Assembly: GCF_001625355.1 (NCBI RefSeq)
Contig: NZ_JSEE01000001.1
Location: 248,001 to 312,000 of the forward strand
Direction of reading: 5' to 3'
DNA: 64,000 nt
From: Marinomonas sp. TW1
Lineage (GTDB): Bacteria > Pseudomonadota > Gammaproteobacteria > Pseudomonadales > Marinomonadaceae
Part shown: piece by piece, positions 57,698 to 64,000 of the stretch
Layout: each line of letters begins with the position of its first letter
How positions within the stretch are numbered: position 1 is the first letter of the stretch
Notes under the pieces: generated by a model
What the model saw: the letters and a program-made list of their open reading frames with translations, nothing else
What the model was told of the DNA's origin: nothing
Database searches by the model: none
Position numbers and translations under genes: made by a program

Positions 57698-60054
57698 ACG
57701 CGAACCTCCTGTCCCTCTTGTTCTGCTGCCTTAGCGCCAGCTTGATAAGCCTTTGCCGATTGCAGCGCATAATATACCGCTTCAGGCGTTGCTGGTGCCG
57801 CCAAAGGTGGCGACAGCTGATAATCACAGACCGAAGCACAAGCGTCTTTTAACGCACACCAAACGGAAATGCCCAGCATCAATGGCGGCTCACCGACGGC
57901 TTTGGAACGATAAACACTTTCTTCACTGTTAGCACGATCAAACAATTTCACGGTGAGCTTTTCAGGCACATCGGCCGAGGTTGGAATCTTATAATTTGCC
58001 GGACTGTTGGTGGTAATGCGGCCTTTATCGTCCCAGCTTAATTCTTCCGAAGTGAGCCAGCCCATCCCTTGTACAAAGGCGCCCTCGATCTGGCCAATAT
58101 CAATGTGCGAGTTAATGGAATCCCCCACATCATGCAGAATGTCCACTTGTGTGACCTTGTATTCACCCGTTAAGGTATCGACAATCACTTCCGATACCGA
58201 CGCACCGTTGGCGAAATACAAGAAAGGTCGTCCTTTCGCGGCTTTTCGGTCGTAACCAATTTTCGGCGTTTTATAAAACCCCGTCGAAGATAAAGACACT
58301 CGATTCATATACGCCAACTTAATGAACTCAGGAAAGCCCATGGTCTCGCGGCCTAGAATGACTTGATCGCTTTCAATAGCGAAGGCGTCCGCTGCGATAG
58401 CAAAATGCTCCATGGCGAATTCACGCAATCGCTCTTTGATGGTATTCGCGGCGTCTAAGGCCGCCATACCGTTCAAATCAGTTCCTGCTGATGCTGCCGT
58501 TGGTGACGCATTCGGCACCTTGTCGGTACGCGTAGAGCCGACATTGACCCTTTGGTAGTCGATACCAAAAGCCTTAGCGACAATTTGCGCCACTTTAGTG
58601 TACAAACCTTGGCCCATCTCCGTACCGCCGTGACTCACATGGACACTGCCATCTGTGTACACGTGGACCAAAGCACCACCTTGGTTTAGGTGTTTAGAAG
58701 TAAAGGAAATACCAAATTTCACTGGCGTTAACGCCAAGCCTTTTTTCAAAAATGGGCTTTGTTGATTGTAGGCTTTGATGGCGTCACGACGAGCGCGATA
58801 GTCGGAGCTCACCTCCAACTCTTCAATTAAGGTCAACAGCACATCTTCTTCGATCTGCTGGCCATAAGGCGTCCTGTCCTTGCCGGTTTGATAACAATTC
58901 AGCTTACGAATGTCCAACGCGTCTTTGCCGACCTTACAGGCAATTTCTTCAATAATGTTTTCGGCTAGCAAAACGCCTTTTGGTCCGCCAAAACCACGAA
59001 ACGCGGTATTGGACACAGTGTGGGTTTTACCGCGATAACCGCTGATACGAGCGTTTGGCAAGAAGTAAGCATTGTCGGCATGGAACATGGCTCGGTCGAC
59101 CACGCCGTCAGATAAGTCTGCGGTACAGCCGCATTTGCCCACCATGTCGTATTCCGCCGCAACGATCTCACCTTGCTGGGTGAAACCCACTTGATAAGAA
59201 TTCCAAAAGTCGTGACGCTTACCCGTTTGCACCATATCATCTTGACGTGGCATGCGGTATTTCACCGGACAACGATTACGTATTGCTAAGACAGCGGCCA
59301 TACAGCCGAGGGTCGCGGCTTGAGATTCTTTGCCACCAAAACCACCGCCCATACGGCGAGTTTCCACCAACACCTGAGCAACGGGTAAATCTAATACTCG
59401 CGCCACCAGCTTTTGCACTTCTGCTGGGTGTTGTGAAGAAGCAAACACCTGTACACCACCGTCTTCGTTTGGCACGGCCACACTGATTTGGCCTTCTAGA
59501 TAAAAGTGTTCCTGACCTTTTATGTAAAGATCCGACGATAAAGTATGCGCGGCTTGAGCCAACGCCGCTTTACTGTCACCGCAGCTGATGGTGTGAGTGG
59601 GCAAAACAAATTCTTGTCGAGCTAATGAGTCTTTCGGATGCAAGGTGGCCGCTTTGCTTTGATAAGTAATGTCTGCCAACTCGACCGCTTGTTTCGCCGC
59701 ACGCAAACTGGTGGCCGCGACAGCAAAAATCGGCTGACCAATATAATGAACAAAATCCCCTGCCAACAACATATCGCCACTTAACACAGGTGAAACGTCA
59801 GGGTCGCCGGGAATGTCGGCTTGTAAAATCACATCCACCACCCCCGGATAGGCTTTTACCTTATCGAGATTAATGGACACTATGTCAGCAAAGGCTTCCA
59901 CAGATTTGCCGGTGGCCACATGAAGCTCGTTAGGCCATTCAGGCATATCATCAATGTAAACGGCTTGTCCGGTTACATGCTTCATGGCCGATTCATGAAT
60001 GGGTAAGGCTTTGTCATCCTGCGCGGTGACAAGATTGTCTGGTAATTTACGCAT
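57694..60054 (-). CDS. xdhB: Xanthine dehydrogenase molybdopterin-binding subunit XdhB
   Basis: Catalytic subunit (786 residues) that hydroxylates hypoxanthine and xanthine to urate. Moco-binding motifs include RRMGGGFGGKESQ, TAFRGFGGPKGVL, GTEMGQGLYTKVAQIVA and the VGEPPLMLG motif with the catalytic Glu. It overlaps xdhA by 8 bp and xdhC by 4 bp, so the operon order is xdhA-xdhB-xdhC. Confidence 0.95.
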   Translation of the reverse strand: MRKLPDNLVTAQDDKALPIHESAMKHVTGQAVYIDDMPEWPNELHVATGKSVEAFADIVSINLDKVKAYPGVVDVILQADIPGDPDVSPVLSGDMLLAGDFVHYIGQPIFAVAATSLRAAKQAVELADITYQSKAATLHPKDSLARQEFVLPTHTISCGDSKAALAQAAHTLSSDLYIKGQEHFYLEGQISVAVPNEDGGVQVFASSQHPAEVQKLVARVLDLPVAQVLVETRRMGGGFGGKESQAATLGCMAAVLAIRNRCPVKYRMPRQDDMVQTGKRHDFWNSYQVGFTQQGEIVAAEYDMVGKCGCTADLSDGVVDRAMFHADNAYFLPNARISGYRGKTHTVSNTAFRGFGGPKGVLLAENIIEEIACKVGKDALDIRKLNCYQTGKDRTPYGQQIEEDVLLTLIEELEVSSDYRARRDAIKAYNQQSPFLKKGLALTPVKFGISFTSKHLNQGGALVHVYTDGSVHVSHGGTEMGQGLYTKVAQIVAKAFGIDYQRVNVGSTRTDKVPNASPTAASAGTDLNGMAALDAANTIKERLREFAMEHFAIAADAFAIESDQVILGRETMGFPEFIKLAYMNRVSLSSTGFYKTPKIGYDRKAAKGRPFLYFANGASVSEVIVDTLTGEYKVTQVDILHDVGDSINSHIDIGQIEGAFVQGMGWLTSEELSWDDKGRITTNSPANYKIPTSADVPEKLTVKLFDRANSEESVYRSKAVGEPPLMLGISVWCALKDACASVCDYQLSPPLAAPATPEAVYYALQSAKAYQAGAKAAEQEGQEVRV

Positions 60055-61540
60055 GATTTGCCCCTTTTGTTTGACCGACTTCTTGACCTAATGCCAACCA
60101 GGATTCTGGCACTGGGTGACCGGAAAAGCTTGGTACAGTATGACCATTTAGCTCTAACCAAGCTTTACGGACTAAACTACACGCCATGTCGAGTCGGTAT
60201 TGCGCACTGGCGCGCATGTCGCTCATCGGCTTCAATTCTTCGCGCAGCGCCTGTAAAACTTGTTGCAGCGCGACGTCATCCGTCACCGCCACATTTTGCA
60301 AACACGCCTCAGCGACTTGCGCACGAATGGGCGTGGCCGCCATGCCACCAAAGGCTAGACGAATGTCTTCAATACGCCCTTCATTGACAGTAAATCGCGC
60401 GGCCAATAAAACACTGGAAATATCGTCTTCCATACGTTTAGAGACTTTATAAAAGCGATGAAACTCTGCGAGCTTATCAAGCGAGATATGAAACGCGACA
60501 ATGCATTCATCGTCTGCTAATTGGGTTTGCTTGTAGCCTAAATAGAATTCCGACATAGTCACGACACGGCTAGAACCATCGGCCTTATCCAAACGCACAT
60601 CCGCATCAAACGCCAATAAAATAGGTGGCATATCCGCAATAGGAGAGCCATTTGCCACATTGCCACCTATGGTGCCGCGATTACGAATTTGTCGTGAGGC
60701 GATACGACTTAACAAATTATAAAGCTGTGGGTAAGACGTTTTACTAAAGTCTTCCAATTCGCTGTAAGTCACACCTGCCCCAATGATGAGTTGCTCGCCC
60801 TGCTCTCCTAACTGTCGAATCTCAGCCACATTATTGAGATCAATCAGCACACCAAAATCTTTATAACGCTGAGTGTTTTCCAGCATTAGATCCGTCCCCC
60901 CTGCGATGAACTCAGCGTTAGCATGTTGCCGCTTTGCCGCCAAAGCTTGCGCTAGACTATTAGGACGCAAGTATTCTGTGGCTAATGCCTGATTGTCTAG
61001 ATCTGCTAAAGCCGCTTTCAGCCAATCTTGCTGGCTCAATAAATGTCCTTGCTGTCCTTCCATCGCTAGCCCCGCCTCAATAATGGGTCGGTAGCCAGTA
61101 CAACGACATAGGTTTCCGGAGATGGCATCACACACAGATTCACGGTTCAGGCCTTGTTCTTTTACCGCCGCATTCTCATACAAACCGGCGAGTGACAAAA
61201 CAAAACCTGGTGTACAAAAACCACATTGTGAACCATGAGCATCAACCATGGCTTGTTGAGCGGGATGAAGACCGTCTCCCAACTCGGCTAAATATTCAAC
61301 CGACACCACATGCTTACCGGCTAACGATTGCACAGGAGTAATGCAGGCATTTAAGGTGGAATACGTCACGTCGCCCGCTTCCAACGCACCAACAAGGAGC
61401 GTGCATGCGCCACAATCGCCCGATGCACAACCTTCTTTCGTCCCCGTTAAACCACGCTTTTCTCGCAAGTAGCGTAAAGCGGTAAAATCACTGGGGAGCG
61501 ATGTTTCCTCGACGACGCGATCATTTAATATAAATTTCAA
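60047..61540 (-). CDS. xdhA: Xanthine dehydrogenase iron-sulfur and FAD subunit XdhA
   Basis: Electron-carrying subunit of 497 residues. The N-terminal 2Fe-2S domain has EGCASGDCGACTLLVG, then CGFCTPGF and CRCTGYRP for the second cluster. The FAD domain has FIAGGTDLML and GGNVANGSPIADMPPILLAFDA. The start codon is TTG at 61540, supported by AAGGAGAG 4 nt upstream. A sigma54-like promoter lies 30-50 bp upstream. Confidence 0.94.
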   Translation of the reverse strand: MKFILNDRVVEETSLPSDFTALRYLREKRGLTGTKEGCASGDCGACTLLVGALEAGDVTYSTLNACITPVQSLAGKHVVSVEYLAELGDGLHPAQQAMVDAHGSQCGFCTPGFVLSLAGLYENAAVKEQGLNRESVCDAISGNLCRCTGYRPIIEAGLAMEGQQGHLLSQQDWLKAALADLDNQALATEYLRPNSLAQALAAKRQHANAEFIAGGTDLMLENTQRYKDFGVLIDLNNVAEIRQLGEQGEQLIIGAGVTYSELEDFSKTSYPQLYNLLSRIASRQIRNRGTIGGNVANGSPIADMPPILLAFDADVRLDKADGSSRVVTMSEFYLGYKQTQLADDECIVAFHISLDKLAEFHRFYKVSKRMEDDISSVLLAARFTVNEGRIEDIRLAFGGMAATPIRAQVAEACLQNVAVTDDVALQQVLQALREELKPMSDMRASAQYRLDMACSLVRKAWLELNGHTVPSFSGHPVPESWLALGQEVGQTKGANHA

Positions 61541-61573
61541 AGCTCTCTCCTTATGTCTCTTTGCTTGTAGCGA

Positions 61574-61590
61574 TGCAAAAACCTGACCAA
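61574..61590 (-). promoter_or_regulatory. Sigma54-type promoter of xdhA
   Basis: Minus strand TTGGTCAGGTTTTTGCA: GG at -24 and GC at -12 separated by exactly 10 nt, with the -12 TTGCA perfect. The predicted start is about 20 nt before the TTG start codon. Confidence 0.6.
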
Positions 61591-61836
61591 TCGTACAAAC
61601 TTTTAATCATTAAAGCTCATTCCCAGTCATTTCACAATTATCTCAACCAGATTGGTTGTGCACCATGCCTTATGAAACCATGACATTAAGCGTGCACACT
61701 TATGTTTCATTTAAAGGGAGTTCGCCCTATTTAGCGTACCTTGATCACTTTAACGTCTCTCATATCAATCATTAAAAAACGTAGTTTTTCTTATTTATTT
61801 CAGACCGTTAGAGATTATTTAAGAGAATAAAAAGAA

Positions 61837-61853
61837 TTGGAACAATTGTTGCA
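61837..61853 (+). promoter_or_regulatory. Sigma54-type promoter of the ABC importer operon
   Basis: TTGGAACAATTGTTGCA fits YTGGCACGNNNNTTGCW with two mismatches; GG and GC are exactly 10 nt apart. The predicted start is near 61864, about 70 nt before the first ATG. Confidence 0.65.
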
Positions 61854-61865
61854 GAGTTTTTAAGA

Positions 61866-61890
61866 ATGAAACACAAGACTCATGTTTCAT
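61866..61890. promoter_or_regulatory. ATGAAACA inverted repeat just after the ABC operon start
   Basis: Perfect arms ATGAAACA (61866-61873) and TGTTTCAT (61883-61890) with a 9-nt spacer. A second, wider pair with ATGAAAC (61672-61678) and GTTTCAT (61704-61710) lies upstream. Likely a regulator binding site. Confidence 0.55.
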
Positions 61891-61933
61891 ACATTTTCCT
61901 TATTAAGGCCTCGTAAACCAACGGAGAGAATCC

Positions 61934-62914
61934 ATGAAAAAAGCATTACGCGTTTCCTTACTTGCCAGTCTGATTTCCAGCACCTCTGTCATTGCAGCAG
62001 ACCAGGTCACTTTTCAGCTAGATTGGTTACCAGGCGGCGATAAAGCACCTGTTTATGTAGGGATTCAACAAGGATTTTTTGCCGAGGAAGATTTGGAAGT
62101 CAAGATCGCCAGCGGTCGCGGTTCTACCGATGCGTTGACTAAGATGGCAACGGGCCAATCTGACATTGGCAGTTCAGACATCAGTGCCCTAATGGCAGCA
62201 AAAGCACAAGACAACGTGCCAGTGGTTGCCGTTATGCCCTATTTCACTCAAGCTCCCCACGCCTTTTTCGCGTTAAAAAGCAGTGACATCCGTTCTATTA
62301 AAGACTTAAAAGGCAAAAAAATCGCAACGTCGCCTTTTACCTCCTCTAATGCTTTTTTGCCTTTGGTCTTGAAACAAAATGGTTTGAGCGAAAGCGACAT
62401 TAAATTAGTGAAGTCTGACCCTGGTGCTTTAGCCCCCATGATGATCACCGGCAATACCGATGCCATTATTGCTTGGGTCACGAACACCGCGTTATTTATC
62501 GCACAAGCAAAAGAAGCGGGTAAAGAGATTGTTGAAATGCCTTGGTCTGATTCTGGCTTGTCTTTATACAGCTCCTCTCTGCTTGCTTCCGAGCGCTTCC
62601 TAGAAGAACGCCCAGAAGTGGCTAAACGCTTTATCAAGGCCTTTGCTAAAGCCGTGGAGTTTACCTATGAAAACCCGCAAGCCGCAGGGGAAGACCTTCA
62701 CAAAATGGTGCCTGAAGTGGATGCCAACATAGTGGCCGCACAAATCAAAAACATCACAGGGTTAGTTTTTAACGATGTCACAGAACAAGATGGCTTTGGT
62801 CACTTCACTTCAGAGCGCATCAAACAAACTTGGCAATACGCCGCTGAAGCGAATGGCCTAAGTCAAGACGCCCTTGATCCAGAAACAGCCGTAAATAGCC
62901 GTTTTTTCAAGTAA
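61934..62914 (+). CDS. ABC transporter substrate-binding protein, NMT1/THI5-like
   Basis: Periplasmic binding protein of 326 residues with a signal peptide (about 1-21, cut after VIAA). DQVTFQLDWLPGGDKAPVYVGIQQGFF is the hallmark of the NMT1/THI5/SsuA-like group, which binds sulfonates, nitrate, pyrimidines or riboflavin precursors. It is the first gene of an importer operon divergent from xdhABC, so a purine or related N-heterocycle is a reasonable guess for its ligand, but not shown. Confidence 0.9.
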   Translation: MKKALRVSLLASLISSTSVIAADQVTFQLDWLPGGDKAPVYVGIQQGFFAEEDLEVKIASGRGSTDALTKMATGQSDIGSSDISALMAAKAQDNVPVVAVMPYFTQAPHAFFALKSSDIRSIKDLKGKKIATSPFTSSNAFLPLVLKQNGLSESDIKLVKSDPGALAPMMITGNTDAIIAWVTNTALFIAQAKEAGKEIVEMPWSDSGLSLYSSSLLASERFLEERPEVAKRFIKAFAKAVEFTYENPQAAGEDLHKMVPEVDANIVAAQIKNITGLVFNDVTEQDGFGHFTSERIKQTWQYAAEANGLSQDALDPETAVNSRFFK

Positions 62915-62924
62915 TTCAACAGGT

Positions 62925-63728
62925 ATGAAGCAAGGTAGTCTTTACATGGATCAAGCAAAAAACTCAGCCTACGTCAGCATGCAAGGCGTCGGCCACCAAT
63001 ACGACCCTCAAGCCCCACTGGTCGTAAAAGACATTGATTTGGACATTCATCGTCACGAATTCGTGGCGGTGGTTGGCCCTTCCGGCTGCGGCAAATCCAC
63101 CTTACTGCGCATGGTGTCAGGCTTGCTGATCCCGTCACAAGGTGAAGTTTCCGTATTTAATCGTCCCGTCACCGAGCCTAGAGATGATGTGGGCATCGTT
63201 TTTCAAAAAGCGAATTTATTACCTTGGTTGACCGTGCGTAAAAACGTGCTATTTCCACTCAAACACAAATACGGCAGCTACTCCGCCAGCGATGAAAAAC
63301 GCGCCAACGAATTACTGGAAATGGCTGGCTTGACACAGTTTGCCGACAAAATGCCAGATGAATTGTCTGGTGGTATGCAGCAAAGGGTTGGCATAGTACG
63401 AGCATTGCTGTTGAACCCAGACATTTTATTAATGGACGAACCTTTTTCCGCGTTAGACGCCTTAACACGAGAACAGATCGGCTTCGATCTATTAAAGATA
63501 TGGCGTGAGCACCCAAAAACAGTGCTCTTCATCACTCACTCCATCAGTGAAGCGGTATTACTTTCAGACCGAATTCTGGTAATGAGCAAACGTCCTGGTA
63601 CGGTTTTGGATCTGATCGAAGTGGACTTACCTCGTCCTCGTTCTTCTAAAACCATCAACTCCCCGCGCTATGCTGAGCTAACCGACCTAATCCGAGGCTA
63701 TATTTATGAACCAGACGTCCCAGCCTAA
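62925..63728 (+). CDS. ABC transporter ATP-binding protein, nitrate/taurine type
   Basis: Cytoplasmic ATPase of 267 residues (260 if the Met at 62946 is used). It has Walker A GPSGCGKST, the Q-loop VFQKANLLPW, signature LSGGMQQR, Walker B DILLMDEPFSALD and the H-loop FITHSISEAV. This is the TauB/SsuB/NrtD group. The next gene overlaps its end by 23 bp. Confidence 0.93.
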   Translation: MKQGSLYMDQAKNSAYVSMQGVGHQYDPQAPLVVKDIDLDIHRHEFVAVVGPSGCGKSTLLRMVSGLLIPSQGEVSVFNRPVTEPRDDVGIVFQKANLLPWLTVRKNVLFPLKHKYGSYSASDEKRANELLEMAGLTQFADKMPDELSGGMQQRVGIVRALLLNPDILLMDEPFSALDALTREQIGFDLLKIWREHPKTVLFITHSISEAVLLSDRILVMSKRPGTVLDLIEVDLPRPRSSKTINSPRYAELTDLIRGYIYEPDVPA

Positions 63729-64000
63729 ACGTTGGCTTGCTCAGCAAGCAAACCGTTTCGCTCCCGTGCTTTTCTTTATTGGTTTAGTGTTGTTATGGGA
63801 GCTTGTTTGTCGAATTGCTAAGGTGCCAAATTACATTTTACCTTCCCCATCCGCCATTATAGCCGCCTTCTTTAATGTGGACTTTTCTCGTTGGATGATA
63901 CATTTGTGGGCCACGTTAAGAGTGGCACTGATGGGCTTTGTGCTGTCGATCCTAATCGCCATTCCTTTGTCTATTGGCATGATGCGCTCGCAATTAATGA
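63706..64000 (+). CDS. ABC transporter permease, 5' part (continues past window)
   Basis: From ATG 63706 the frame stays open to the window end (98 codons). It has a hydrophobic helix (FAPVLFFIGLVLLWELVCRI) and LPSPSAIIAAF, typical of TauC/SsuC-type permeases. It overlaps the ATPase gene by 23 bp and completes the importer. Confidence 0.88.
   Translation, partial: MNQTSQPKRWLAQQANRFAPVLFFIGLVLLWELVCRIAKVPNYILPSPSAIIAAFFNVDFSRWMIHLWATLRVALMGFVLSILIAIPLSIGMMRSQLM

Larger units (their letters stand above)
61541..61933. promoter_or_regulatory. Divergent control region between xdhA and the ABC importer
   Basis: 393 bp without a gene. It contains outward-facing sigma54-type promoters at both ends, a GTGCACCA half-site of NtrC type (61658-61665) and two pairs of ATGAAAC inverted repeats. 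This layout suggests nitrogen-controlled expression of both units. Confidence 0.65.

Noticed and set aside
61651-61700. Full NtrC enhancer site
   Set aside because: Only single half-sites (GTGCACCA, TGCAC) are seen; the mirrored half is missing at the expected distance.

Overview
The window is a chromosomal stretch of a Gram-negative gammaproteobacterium. The gene order (dcw cluster, hfq-hflX-hflK-hflC-hisZ-purA, orn/rsgA/motAB/psd, queA-tgt-yajC-secDF) and the marine-type betaine and xanthine catabolism genes point to an Oceanospirillales member close to Marinomonas. That placement is inference from content and order; no database search was possible. The first half is dense conserved housekeeping DNA. 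The second half (from about 34 kb) is more accessory: transporters, regulators, envelope modification and catabolic operons.

Region by region. 1-6.9 kb (minus strand): the 5' part of the division and cell-wall cluster, mraZ-rsmH-ftsL-ftsI-murE-murF-mraY, mostly with overlapping ends; mraY is cut by the window edge. 7.2-7.5 kb: rnpB (RNase P RNA) with a clear sigma70 promoter. 7.6-9.6 kb: a CpxAR-like two-component pair. 9.8-21.3 kb (minus): tsaE, amiB, mutL, miaA, hfq, hflX, hflK, hflC, a DUF2065 membrane protein, hisZ and purA, split by hairpin terminators. 21.4-28.3 kb: a TauE/SafE permease, orn, rsgA, motAB, an HDOD-domain protein and psd. 28.3-33.8 kb (minus): queA-tgt-yajC-secD-secF, with an attenuator-like hairpin between yajC and secD. 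33.97 kb: tRNA-Leu(CAA).

34.3-39.7 kb holds two DMT-family transporters, a LysR regulator, a DUF2986 protein, a VOC protein, a tautomerase, a GtrA-type protein and a pirin. 39.8-44.3 kb is a two-component system divergent from a GtrB-like glycosyltransferase and an ArnT/PMT-like glycosyltransferase, which together look like a regulated surface-glycan or lipid A modification unit. 44.4-48.5 kb is glycine betaine demethylation: the regulator gbdR and the divergent gbcB and gbcA. 48.6-55.6 kb holds pssA, a LysR/DUF1127 pair, a large unrecognised lipoprotein, a YjbR-like protein, and a Tat-exported nitroreductase overlapping a MarR regulator. 55.9-56.8 kb is a small accessory islet: a RelE/ParE-type toxin-antitoxin pair among copies of a 61-bp repeat. 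56.8-64 kb holds xdhABC (xanthine dehydrogenase and its maturation factor) divergent from a nitrate/taurine/NMT1-type ABC importer whose permease runs off the window.

The most notable non-coding signals are two sigma54-type promoters facing away from each other between xdhA and the ABC importer, with paired ATGAAAC inverted repeats. Others are a MarR-type palindrome over the nitroreductase promoter, a nested palindrome over the toxin-antitoxin promoter, and the 61-bp repeat with a 17-bp inverted arm. I found no CRISPR array, prophage, transposase or integrase. Several starts given here are shorter than the longest open frame, because a Shine-Dalgarno site and family N-termini favour an internal ATG.
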